NCBI GenBank assembly: GCA_964550795.1
Contig: CAZKBH010000014.1
Coordinates: forward strand, 27,323-91,322
Length of the DNA stretch: 64,000 nucleotides
DNA from: M3007 sp964550795
GTDB lineage: Bacteria > Bacteroidota > Bacteroidia > Chitinophagales > Saprospiraceae
Reading direction: 5' to 3'
Of the stretch, positions 1-8,400 are shown piece by piece. The notes under the pieces were generated by a model. That model ran no database searches, was not told the origin of the DNA, and worked only from the letters and a program-made list of their open reading frames with translations. The translations under genes were made by a program, and so were the position numbers. Positions within the stretch are counted from its first letter, which is position 1, and every line of letters starts with the position of its first letter.

Positions 1-19
1 GGATTAGAACAGTAATGGA

Positions 20-979
20 CTACCCGGCTTTAAATTTTTTGATCGCATCATTCAGTTGAGGCACTACCTCGAACAGATCTCCAACCACCCCATAATCTGC
101 CGCTTTAAAAAACGGTGCCTCCGGGTCCTTATTAATCACCACGATCACTTTTGAGTTGTTGACGCCTGCCAAATGCTGAATGGCGCCACTGATTCCGATG
201 GCAAAGTACAAATTTGGGCGAATGGCTATTCCTGTTTGACCAACGTGTTCGTGGTGCGGACGCCAATCAGCGTCGGATACCGGACGGGAACAAGCCGTCG
301 TGGCTCCCAGGGTCGTGGCTAAATCCTCAATGATTCCCCAGTTTTCCGGGCCTTTCATGCCGCGGCCAGCCGATACCACCACTTCCGCCTCCGGCAATGG
401 AACGATGCCTTCCTGCGTCTTTACAGATTTTACCCGAATGCGACCTTTGGCGGCCCCAACCGATACCGTTTCCACGGAAACAGGAGACCCTGTCACTTCT
501 GGCTTAACCGCATTCCCCATCAGCGACAACACTTTCATCGCACTGTTGATTTCGTATTCAGCAACTGCTTTGCCGGAATAAACAGATTTTTTTACCCGCA
601 GTGCTGCACCACTAACCGTAGGTAAACTATTCACCCCAGACACCAGCCCGGCATTCAACCGAACTGCAAGACGCCCGGCAACGGATTTCCCGGTAGATGT
701 ATGGCTAAGCACCACCACTGATGCTCCATTGCTTTTTGCAATTTCTGCAATGGCATTCGCAACTGCTTGACTATCAAATTGATCGAAACTGCTATCTGAT
801 ACATGGAGCACCTTACTCGCTCCGTAACGCCCCAGTTCTCCGGCGTCATTTACGGCACCTAACGTGAGGGCCACACATGTGGAACCCATCAATTCAGCAA
901 CCTTTTTCCCATAGGTAACGGCCTCAAATGCCGATTTTTTGAACTGCCCAAGCGGGGACTCTGCAAAAACCAAAACCAT
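20..979 (-). CDS. etfA: Electron transfer flavoprotein alpha subunit
   Basis: The 319-aa product is the alpha subunit of the soluble FAD-containing electron transfer flavoprotein. With EtfB it takes electrons from acyl-CoA and related dehydrogenases and passes them to the quinone pool. The C-terminal FAD domain is clear from about residue 203: SAGRGMKGPENW, then CSRPVSDADW, HVGQTG, AIGISGAIQH and NKDPEAPFF. Length is normal for the family. It lies 31 bp downstream of etfB on the same strand, so the two form an etfBA operon. The junction between them is filled by three copies of a 7-bp repeat where a ribosome-binding region would be. Confidence 0.97.
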   Translation of the reverse strand: MVLVFAESPLGQFKKSAFEAVTYGKKVAELMGSTCVALTLGAVNDAGELGRYGASKVLHVSDSSFDQFDSQAVANAIAEIAKSNGASVVVLSHTSTGKSVAGRLAVRLNAGLVSGVNSLPTVSGAALRVKKSVYSGKAVAEYEINSAMKVLSLMGNAVKPEVTGSPVSVETVSVGAAKGRIRVKSVKTQEGIVPLPEAEVVVSAGRGMKGPENWGIIEDLATTLGATTACSRPVSDADWRPHHEHVGQTGIAIRPNLYFAIGISGAIQHLAGVNNSKVIVVINKDPEAPFFKAADYGVVGDLFEVVPQLNDAIKKFKAG

Positions 980-985
980 GTTGTT

Positions 986-1006
986 AATGATGAATGATGA
1001 ATGATG
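986..1006. repeat. Three perfect heptanucleotide repeats in the etfB-etfA junction
   Basis: Three tandem copies of AATGATG (plus strand) fill 21 of the 31 bp between the etfB stop and the etfA start. A change in unit number would alter the distance between etfB termination and etfA initiation. Two much larger heptamer arrays occur elsewhere in the window. Confidence 0.85.
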
Positions 1007-1010
1007 GAGA

Positions 1011-1751
1011 TCAGATCACTTTTGCTTCTTCGTGTAAAAGCCGTACAAGCTCGTCCATTTGGTCAGGAGCAACCAGTTTGACCCCTGCTTTTGGTGGTGG
1101 GAGCGTGAATTTGACCGCTTTTGCAGCCTCTTCAAAAGCCACTGCGGGCACTTCTTTGAGCGGTTTGGTACGCGCGGTCATAATGCCTCGCATATTCGGG
1201 ATGCGCTGTTCCGCCATACCTTTTGCCGCACTGACCACAAAGGGCAAATCCACTTCCAATATTTCTACCCCACCTTCGATATCGCGCTCAAGCGTAGCCG
1301 TTGATCCGTTGAGATCAAGTTTGGATGCGAATGAAACATACGGAAGCTCCAGGTGTTCAGCAACCATTGCACCAACTTCAGAACCATTATGGTCAATGGT
1401 TTCTTTACCGAAGAAAATGATGTCAAATTGTTCCGCACGGGCATATTCCGCAATTTGTTTGGCCACAAAACCAGCTCCGGTAGGATTACAATCAATCCGA
1501 ACCGCCTCATCGGCACCAATAGCCAGGGCTTTACGAATGGTGGTTTCGTTGGCCGCTGGGCCTACGTTGAGTGCTACAACGGTGCCGCCGAGTGCTTCCC
1601 GGAGTTCGCAGGCGCGCACAAGTGCATACCATTCGTCGTATGGGTTCATAATGAATTGAACACCCGCAGCGTTGAGTTCAGTGCCATCGGCATTGAAAGC
1701 AATCTTGGAAGTGGTGTCAGGAGTTTGGGAAATACAGACCAATAATTTCAT
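1011..1751 (-). CDS. etfB: Electron transfer flavoprotein beta subunit
   Basis: The 246-aa product is the beta subunit of electron transfer flavoprotein, the AMP-binding partner of EtfA. It starts MKLLVCISQTPDTTSKI, a typical EtfB N-terminus, and carries the conserved stretches NPYDEWYALVRACELRE and FFGKETIDHNGSEVGAMVAE. Length is normal. It is the first gene of the etfBA operon, with a Bacteroidota -7 box (TACCTTTG on the minus strand) about 32 bp upstream of the start. Its role in beta-oxidation or amino-acid catabolism is inferred from the family. Confidence 0.97.
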   Translation of the reverse strand: MKLLVCISQTPDTTSKIAFNADGTELNAAGVQFIMNPYDEWYALVRACELREALGGTVVALNVGPAANETTIRKALAIGADEAVRIDCNPTGAGFVAKQIAEYARAEQFDIIFFGKETIDHNGSEVGAMVAEHLELPYVSFASKLDLNGSTATLERDIEGGVEILEVDLPFVVSAAKGMAEQRIPNMRGIMTARTKPLKEVPAVAFEEAAKAVKFTLPPPKAGVKLVAPDQMDELVRLLHEEAKVI

Positions 1752-1766
1752 TGTAAAAAATGCCGC

Positions 1767-1774
1767 TACTTTTG
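1767..1774 (+). promoter_or_regulatory. Candidate -7 box for the TPR operon
   Basis: TACTTTTG matches the Bacteroidota primary-sigma -7 consensus TAnnTTTG. It faces the TPR gene that starts at 1851. A second weak candidate (CACCTTTG) lies about 50 bp further on. No clear -33 element is visible. Confidence 0.45.
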
Positions 1775-1782
1775 TGGGCGCG

Positions 1783-1790
1783 CAAAGGTA
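1783..1790 (-). promoter_or_regulatory. Candidate -7 box for etfBA
   Basis: The minus strand reads TACCTTTG, matching TAnnTTTG, about 32 bp upstream of the etfB start. It lies back to back with the plus-strand -7 box at 1767-1774, so the two divergent operons appear to share a very compact promoter region. Confidence 0.5.
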
Positions 1791-1850
1791 GGAAGTGGAA
1801 TAAGAAAGTTAGCGCATCCGACACCTTTGTATCAGGAAAAATTAAAAAAC

Positions 1851-2171
1851 ATGACAAATCGTCTAGAATACCTCCAGAAATTGCTTGAATCTTCTCCAAA
1901 AGACGCTTTTGTGCTTTTTGCCGTTGCCAAAGAGTACGAAGGCGCAGGTGACGATTCGCAAGCACTTGCGTTTTATCTGCGCCTGCTGGAAACAGATGCA
2001 CAATATGTGGGGACTTATTACCATTTGGGCAAGCTGTATGAGCGTGTGGAAGACAGCGAAAAAGCCATTCATACCTATAAACAAGGCATCGAAATCAGTC
2101 GCCAAGCGAATGATCGGCATGCCATGAGTGAGCTACAAGGCGCACTTTTAAATCTCGAAGATCCGGAATGA
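1851..2171 (+). CDS. Small tetratricopeptide-repeat protein
   Basis: A protein of about 106 aa made almost entirely of TPR-type helical pairs: residues near 15-45 (AVAKEYEGAGDDSQALAFY) and 50-80 (YHLGKLYERVEDSEKAIHTY). No signal peptide, so a cytoplasmic scaffold or adaptor is likely. The start at 1851 (MTNRLEYLQ) is preferred over an in-frame ATG at 1827, because the repeat begins straight after it and the extra residues look like leader. Its stop overlaps the start of the next gene (ATGA), so translation is coupled to the DUF4292 protein. The partner is unknown. Confidence 0.85.
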   Translation: MTNRLEYLQKLLESSPKDAFVLFAVAKEYEGAGDDSQALAFYLRLLETDAQYVGTYYHLGKLYERVEDSEKAIHTYKQGIEISRQANDRHAMSELQGALLNLEDPE

Positions 2172-3022
2172 TGCACCAAATATCCAAACCCGCTTCTAAT
2201 GCCAAGCCATTGCAATCTTGGCAGCTCAAGTATCGCAAGCTGCGGATGCTGGGCCTTTTCGCAGCATTTTTTGCCTTGCTTTCCGCTAAGGAAACTGGGT
2301 GCAAAAAAAGCCCGGATTCTTACAACATCCGTCCGGCCACCGAAACGCGCAGCCCGCAATATTTACAAAAAAAACTGCGCGGCCACGCAGCCCCCAACTT
2401 GAAACACGCCCATGGTCAAGCAAAAATTTTTATGGAGGGCAATGGGCAATCCATCGGCGCTACCGCCAACATCATTTGGGTTAGAGATAGTGCTATCTGG
2501 TTGAATGTCAAGAAGTTCGGCTTAGAGGCCGCCAGGGCTTTGGTCACACAGGATTCTGTTTTTGTACTCAACCGTTTGGAAAAAACGTACACCGCGCGCG
2601 GGCTGGAATCCTTGCAAAGACAGTACAGTTTACCAGCCGGTTTTGAGCTGATCCAGAGTATGTTGATCGCTTCTCCCTGGTTCTTCCCGGATATTTCCTT
2701 GACCTCCGACATCAAAGACGGACAACATCGGCTCTCCGGTAGCAATGGGAGCTATGCCGCAGATTACCGAATGGAAGAAGAGCCGCTTTGGTTGAAACAA
2801 GAGATTTTTTTACAACCCCGAGATACACGTTCCATGTCCGTTTCGTTTGGAAATTACAAAAAAACCAATCTGGCGGGCTGGTTTCCTTACCTTCGCACAC
2901 TAGAAGCCTTCAGTCCTGAAACTGGCGACCTGAAGCTTTCCATCGAACTCAACGACATCGAATTCAATTCCCCCAAAAGTTTTCGCTTTGAGATTCCCAA
3001 ACATTATGACCGGGTTGACTAA
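2168..3022 (+). CDS. DUF4292 family envelope protein (LolA-like fold)
   Basis: A 284-aa protein recognised as the DUF4292 family of Bacteroidota, which resembles the LolA/LolB lipoprotein-carrier fold. A hydrophobic N-terminal segment (GLFAAFFALLSA, near residues 38-50) precedes TGCKK, which could be a weak lipobox. The body is beta-rich, with features such as ANIIWVRDSAIWLNVKKFGLEAAR and DSVFVLNRLEKTY. It overlaps the TPR gene by 4 bp and the EnvC-like gene by up to 35 bp, so it is the middle gene of a three-gene operon. A role in outer-membrane lipoprotein or lipid handling is inference. Confidence 0.85.
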   Translation: MMHQISKPASNAKPLQSWQLKYRKLRMLGLFAAFFALLSAKETGCKKSPDSYNIRPATETRSPQYLQKKLRGHAAPNLKHAHGQAKIFMEGNGQSIGATANIIWVRDSAIWLNVKKFGLEAARALVTQDSVFVLNRLEKTYTARGLESLQRQYSLPAGFELIQSMLIASPWFFPDISLTSDIKDGQHRLSGSNGSYAADYRMEEEPLWLKQEIFLQPRDTRSMSVSFGNYKKTNLAGWFPYLRTLEAFSPETGDLKLSIELNDIEFNSPKSFRFEIPKHYDRVD

Positions 3023-4370
3023 ATTATCCAAAAATTTCACTCCAAAAACATTTCATTTTCGGGCAATTGCGCGAAACACAAGCCTCCTGCTTGTCCTTTT
3101 GCTATTCGTGCCGCTTGCCCTCTTTGCGCAGTCCAAAAAGGAGCTCGAAGAAAAGCGCAAAAAAATCATCCGTGACATCAAGACCACGGAACGCATGATT
3201 AAAAAAACGGCCCAGACCAAAGAAGCCGCTTACGACCGTTTCCTGGCACTTCAAAAACAAATCGAAAGTCGGGAGGCCTTGATTCAGAACATACAAGCTG
3301 AAATTGAAGCCGCCCAAGAGGGCATTGAACGCAACCAAACTGTCATTGCATCCCTAAGCAACGATGTAGATAAAATGCGAACGGAATATGGCCGTACTGT
3401 TCGCAACGCATTCAGACGCAAGACTTTAAGCAATCCAATTCTTTACATTTTATCTGCCGAGAGCCTGAATCAAGCCTTCCGCCGTTGGTTGTTTATGCGT
3501 AAATATGACGAGCGCCGAAGCGAACAAGCCGAGGCTATCCGCCACACCCAAGAGGTTTTGTCGAAAAAATCTTTACTGTTGGAGGAAACGCGGCTGGAAA
3601 AGGAAAATCTCCTAGTTAGTATGCAGGGCCAAAAATCTACCCTTACAGGAGAATTAGAAAAAAAAGATGAGATGCTCAAGGACTTGAGCAAAGATGAAGT
3701 CCGGTTAAAGGCCGATTTGGAAAAAAAACAGGCCGCGCATGAAAACCTAAACAAAGCCATTGAAGGGGTAATCCAAGAGCAGGTTCGCAAACGAGTCGAA
3801 GCGGCTCGAAGTACGCCAAAACCAACGGCTGCGCCCGTTCCGGAAAAGCCCATAGCAAAAGCCCCTGGATCGGAGGTTGCGCCTTCTGAAGCTAAGCCTG
3901 CAATTCTAAAACCCACCATACCGGAAGCCAAACCAGCAGCCGAAGAAGACAATGTCACCTTCAACTTCAGAAAAAACAAGGGCCGTTTACCTTGGCCCGT
4001 AGAAGGAGGGTTTGTCTCGCGCGGGTATGGCAAACAGAAGCACCCCACGCTCAAAAATATTGAAATCACCAACAATGGCGTGGACATCCGAACCGAAGAA
4101 GGGGCCGATGTGCGCGCTGTCGCCGACGGGCGAGTGGCTGGCATCGAATTTGTCCCCGGGCATGCGTACACGGTTATCCTGCAACACGGCGATTTTTACA
4201 CCGTTTACACCAATCTGGCATCTACAACCCTTTCCAAAGGAGATGAAGTTAAAGCCAAGACCCCCATCGGCCAGGTAAGCACCAACAGTATTACTGGTAC
4301 TTCAGAACTACATTTTGAAGTTTGGCAGTTAAAAGAGCGGATGAATCCGTCGCTATGGATTAAAAAATAG
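2988..4370 (+). CDS. EnvC-like murein hydrolase activator (degenerate LytM/M23 domain)
   Basis: A 460-aa secreted protein with a signal peptide near residues 28-47 (LLLVLLLFVPLALFAQ), a long coiled coil at about 50-270 rich in E, K and Q, a proline/alanine linker, and a LytM fold at about 335-460. The usual zinc ligands are largely missing: NNGVDI replaces HxGxDI, YTVYTNL replaces YxHL, and ELHFEV replaces HxHFEI. That pattern matches EnvC-type proteins, which activate cell-wall amidases and do not cut murein themselves. A start at 3006 (MTGLTKLSK) is an alternative. It overlaps the end of the DUF4292 gene. Confidence 0.9.
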   Translation: MRFPNIMTGLTKLSKNFTPKTFHFRAIARNTSLLLVLLLFVPLALFAQSKKELEEKRKKIIRDIKTTERMIKKTAQTKEAAYDRFLALQKQIESREALIQNIQAEIEAAQEGIERNQTVIASLSNDVDKMRTEYGRTVRNAFRRKTLSNPILYILSAESLNQAFRRWLFMRKYDERRSEQAEAIRHTQEVLSKKSLLLEETRLEKENLLVSMQGQKSTLTGELEKKDEMLKDLSKDEVRLKADLEKKQAAHENLNKAIEGVIQEQVRKRVEAARSTPKPTAAPVPEKPIAKAPGSEVAPSEAKPAILKPTIPEAKPAAEEDNVTFNFRKNKGRLPWPVEGGFVSRGYGKQKHPTLKNIEITNNGVDIRTEEGADVRAVADGRVAGIEFVPGHAYTVILQHGDFYTVYTNLASTTLSKGDEVKAKTPIGQVSTNSITGTSELHFEVWQLKERMNPSLWIKK

Positions 4371-4419
4371 CAGATAAGGGAGCTCCGTTTTTGGAATCAT
4401 TTTTGCACTGTCACCGATT

Positions 4420-4878
4420 ATGCATCCGATCACCAATACTTCCATAGCAAGTATCTTGCTTATATTTTTCCTGGCTCCGCTTGGAGTGCTCGCACAAAAT
4501 TCGAGCACGGCTATGCCGCCCCCGCCATTGCCAACGGACGTCCTCACGGCCAAAGGTGTCGTTTCGCAGAGCAATGTAGTGGCCTTTAATCAGTCTAGTA
4601 TTAGCCCAGACACCGTAAAAGCTACCCTTCAGGTACGTATTATGGAGCGCGGCGACGACACAGAACCCGTGCAGGGTGCTACCGTTTTGCTCCGCAGGGA
4701 AGACGATAAAATGTTGGGGCGCGTCACGACCAACGATGGCCGCTGCCTTTTCAGTGCTGTTCCTGCCACCTATACTGTTCGTGTGCAAATGACTGGCCTG
4801 AAAACCCTAGAAAAAACGGGGTTCACCTTGGAAGCCGGGAAGGTGTACGACTTAGACATCTTAATGGCCAGACAATAA
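4420..4878 (+). CDS. Secreted protein with carboxypeptidase-regulatory-like domain
   Basis: A 152-aa protein with a clear signal peptide (SILLIFFLAPLGVLAQ, about residues 10-26), a proline-rich spacer (MPPPPLPTD) and a C-terminal beta-sandwich of the carboxypeptidase-regulatory-like type. The motif VQGATVLLRREDDKMLGRV, then TNDGRCLFSAVPATYTVRV, is the usual G-x-x-V-x-L ... D-G-x-F-x-x-x-P-x-G-x-Y layout. Such domains in Bacteroidota are often adhesive or structural. It is followed by a strong terminator. The specific role is unknown. Confidence 0.8.
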   Translation: MHPITNTSIASILLIFFLAPLGVLAQNSSTAMPPPPLPTDVLTAKGVVSQSNVVAFNQSSISPDTVKATLQVRIMERGDDTEPVQGATVLLRREDDKMLGRVTTNDGRCLFSAVPATYTVRVQMTGLKTLEKTGFTLEAGKVYDLDILMARQ

Positions 4879-4922
4879 GAACAAGTCATGATTCACCCGT
4901 TCCTAAAATGGGTTAAAGACAG

Positions 4923-4954
4923 AAAAGCCACTCCGTTAATTCGGAGTGGCTTTT
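4923..4954. terminator. Bidirectional intrinsic terminator
   Basis: An inverted repeat (AAAAGCCACTCCG, loop TTAATT, CGGAGTGGCTTTT) followed by a T tract, with matching A residues on the left arm. It sits between two convergent genes and can end transcription from both sides. Confidence 0.85.
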
Positions 4955-4961
4955 TTGTTGG

Positions 4962-5120
4962 TTACACTTCTTCGTCTGCCTCGAAGTAGCCTTTGGCTCG
5001 ATATTTTATTTTTTCGATAGGTTTTAGTTTTTTCTTTTTTTGTTCTTGATCTTGTTGACGGAAGTCACGATCGTCGGTGCGACGGGGGTCTTTTTTGTTG
5101 ATCTTTTCCCAGTGTCTCAT
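4962..5120 (-). CDS. Small highly charged protein, 52 aa, unknown function
   Basis: A short minus-strand reading frame, ATG to TAA, giving 52 residues. It starts MRHWEKINKKDPRRTDDRD and ends KIKYRAKGYFEADEEV. The middle is extremely rich in K, R, E, Q and D (QQDQEQKKKKLK). It ends exactly at the bidirectional terminator, which supports it as a real transcription unit. No known domain is recognised. The composition suggests a cytoplasmic nucleic-acid-associated or ribosome-associated protein, but that is a guess. Confidence 0.6.
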   Translation of the reverse strand: MRHWEKINKKDPRRTDDRDFRQQDQEQKKKKLKPIEKIKYRAKGYFEADEEV

Positions 5121-5439
5121 GGCAAAAGTGAAGGTAGGTTTTGTGTTCTCCTTAGTGCTTTCGAAGAAAGGTTTTGCGGAGAACGCAGGTGAAAAAATTA
5201 GGTGTCAAATCTGGTCTAGAAACATCTTCAAATTGTATTCCTGCCAAATCATACTACAAAAATAGTCCGTCGTTGGAAAACCACAATGGGTGATGTGTTA
5301 AATTTTTTGAGAGAAGCACATTACTTTTGATTCGTCAGCCGCAACTTTAGTGAAATATTAGCTGAACAAAACTGAGATTTTGCTTAACCTGCATGATATT
5401 ATCATTTATAATCTTCTCTAAATCAATAGATTTACAACA
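5121..5439. other. Intergenic region upstream of the subtilase gene
   Basis: About 320 bp without a supported gene. It must carry the divergent promoters of the small minus-strand gene and the giant protease gene. The only clear signal is the plus-strand -7-like box near 5322. The local sequence is AT-rich. Confidence 0.6.
5322..5329 (+). promoter_or_regulatory. Candidate -7 box for the subtilase gene
   Basis: TACTTTTG matches TAnnTTTG and lies about 110 bp upstream of the protease start. A T-rich TTTTTTG stretch is upstream but closer than the usual -33 spacing. Confidence 0.4.
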
Positions 5440-8400
5440 ATGGCAACCAATCACAAACTTTTCTTTTCGATCATGAACGTACGGCTTACCGCCTTGCTTT
5501 TTTTGTTGACTACTTGCACTTCTGTGTTTTCTCAACAAACATTCCCCGTACATTTTGAGCACGGGACAGAATATTTTCCAGAAAATTTTGCCACCGTCCG
5601 ACAAAGTCAGCATGTTGACGGGAAAGAAATTGTAAACGGTGTCTACGTCCGTTTCATCCAACTAAAGAGCATCATGGATGCCCCAACCCGCGCCGCTTTT
5701 GAAGCCACTGGCGCGAAAATTATTGGATACATTCAGTTTGGGGCGTATTTGGTTCTGTTGCCCCAAAATTTTGACCTCAAATCTTTAGATACTTTCGCAC
5801 CAAGAAGTATCGTGCCGGTTAACCCCGACTGGAAAATAGCCAAAAGCTTGCGCGAACAACCCTACGGAGACTGGGCCGTGCGAGGCAATTATCTGGATAT
5901 TAACATTCAAGTTTATCCCCATTTGCGTATTGCTGAAGGTGCTGTGCTTTGCCAGAAAGCCGAGCTGGAAGTGCTGCAAGAAGGCAACCAAAACGGTTTT
6001 TTACAACTCCGCGTGCACAAGAATCGCATAGACGAAATCGCCGCCATGCCTTTTGTACAGTATATGGAACTGATCCCTCCTCCTGGACAAAAAGAAGATA
6101 CCCGCGGCCGTTCTCTGCATCGCGCCAATCTGGTGGCAAGTGACGGGCCAATGGGCAAAAAATATGATGGCGCCGGAGTTGGCGTTCTCGTGCGCGACGA
6201 TGGCAGACTCGGCCCACACATTGACATTCAAGGGCGATTGAAAAATTTTGCAGCCGGCCCCGAAACATCTGGCACCCACGGGGACGGCGTAGTGGGTATT
6301 ATTGGAGGCGCGGGGAACTTGGACCCCACCATGAAGGGTATGGCAGCCGGGACAACCGTGTACTCCCTTGACTATGTCAACCATTTTCAGGACCAAACCA
6401 TGCCGCTCTTCTTTAATGAGAACGTCACTTTGACCAATTCTTCCTACTCGGATGGGTGCAATGCAGGATACTCGCTGGCAGCCCAAACCGTTGACCGACA
6501 GCTTTTTCAAAACCCAACCCTAATGCACATTTTTTCCGGGGGCAACTCCAACGACAACAACTGCGGATATGGGGCTGGCACACAATGGGGTAACATCACG
6601 GGTGGACACAAAATGGCGAAGAATGCCATCGCTACGGCCAATATCTTCGCGGACGCAACGCTCGTTCAAAGCTCCAGCCGAGGCCCTGCGTACGATGGTC
6701 GCCTTAAACCCGACATCTCCGCCAACGGCCAGGAACAGGGTTCGCTCGACCCTAACAATGCATATCAGGTTTTCGGCGGTACTTCAGGGGCTGCACCAGG
6801 TATTGCGGGCTGTCTCGCACAACTTACACATGCTTACCGGACCATCTACAATGTACCCGATGCTCCGTCAGCACTCTTGAAAGCGACCATCCTTAACACT
6901 GCCAATGACCTCGGCAATGTCGGCCCTGACTTTAGATTTGGATGGGGCCATGTCAATGCCTGGCGGGCCCTCCAACTACTCGAACAAAACAACTGGCTAG
7001 AGAACAGCACGGATCAAAACGGCAGCAATACCCATACCCTCGAGATTCCTGCGGATGTGAAGGAAGCTAAAATTATGCTGTATTGGTCTGAGCCGCCCGC
7101 TTCTACAAACAATTCCCGTGCACTGATCAATGACCTTGATCTGACCGTAACGGACGGCTTTGGCACCGTAAACTTGCCATGGAAACTAAACCCTACTCCG
7201 GTCCCCGCCTTACTAAACGCTCCTGCGGGCAAGGGTCGCGATTCTCTAAACAACGTAGAGCAAGTTTTGCTTGTAAATCCTGCTGCGGGCAACTATACCA
7301 TTGAAGTGAAGGGGACAGAAGTTCCACTCGGCCCACAACCCTACTATCTCGTTTGGGAGTTTGTAAAAGACGAGATCAAAATTACATATCCGGCTGGGGG
7401 AGAAGGGTTTGCGCCGGGAGAAGTGGAACGAATTCATTGGGATGCATTTGGCAACACGGGTACCTTTACCCTCCGATACTCCACGGATGGAGGCAACACC
7501 TTCGTACCAATCACAAGTCTTGGCGGAGACCGTCGGATGTATGACTGGACGGTCCCAAACACCGTAACCGGGAAACTACATTTAATGATATTTCGCGGAC
7601 TGGTAAGCGACACCACTGATTTTCCCGCAAGTATTGTCCCAGTTCCTCAAAATCTACAGGTTACCAAGGTATGCCTGGATTCGATCACGCTCGGTTTTGA
7701 CTCCGTCAACGATACCCTTTCTTATGAAGGATATCTTTTGGGCAACAAATACATGGAATTGAAAGGCTCCTCCAGCACAAATTCCATTACGATGCCCTTC
7801 CAAAATACGGGCGGAGAACAATGGTTGTCGGCGCGAAGCAGTCACCCGGATGGAACAGCCGGTCGCAGGGCAGTAGCAATCTACTGGCCTGGCGGAATAC
7901 TCAACTGCCCTCAGTCGTTTGACTTAGACGTAGCGCAAATGCTCTCTCCTGCTGGCAATGCAGTCATTGCCTGTAGCGCTTCAGAAATCAATATTTCATT
8001 GCGCGTCAACAATGGTGGCCTAAATGCTTCAGCGGGTGCTACGGCAAATTACCAGGTTAATAATGAGCCGCCTGTAAGTGAACCCTTGCCGGATATCCCG
8101 GCAGGATCCAGCCTCGACTATGTCTTCCAAACACCATTAATCCTCAATACGAATGGAGATATTTCCCTAAAAACCTGGGTAGTTTTACCGAACGACGTGG
8201 TCAAGTTTAACGACACCCTTAGCCTTGATTTTCCAGTTATTTCAGCCACCACAAATCAGTTTTTTGTGGAAAACTTCGAAAGCGAACCAAAGCTTCCGGT
8301 GGGTTGGGCACAGGTAAATCCTGATGGATCGGAGGTAGATGGTTTAGGATGGGAACTTACAGATGAACTTCCATCATCCATTGTAGGCCCAGATGATATC

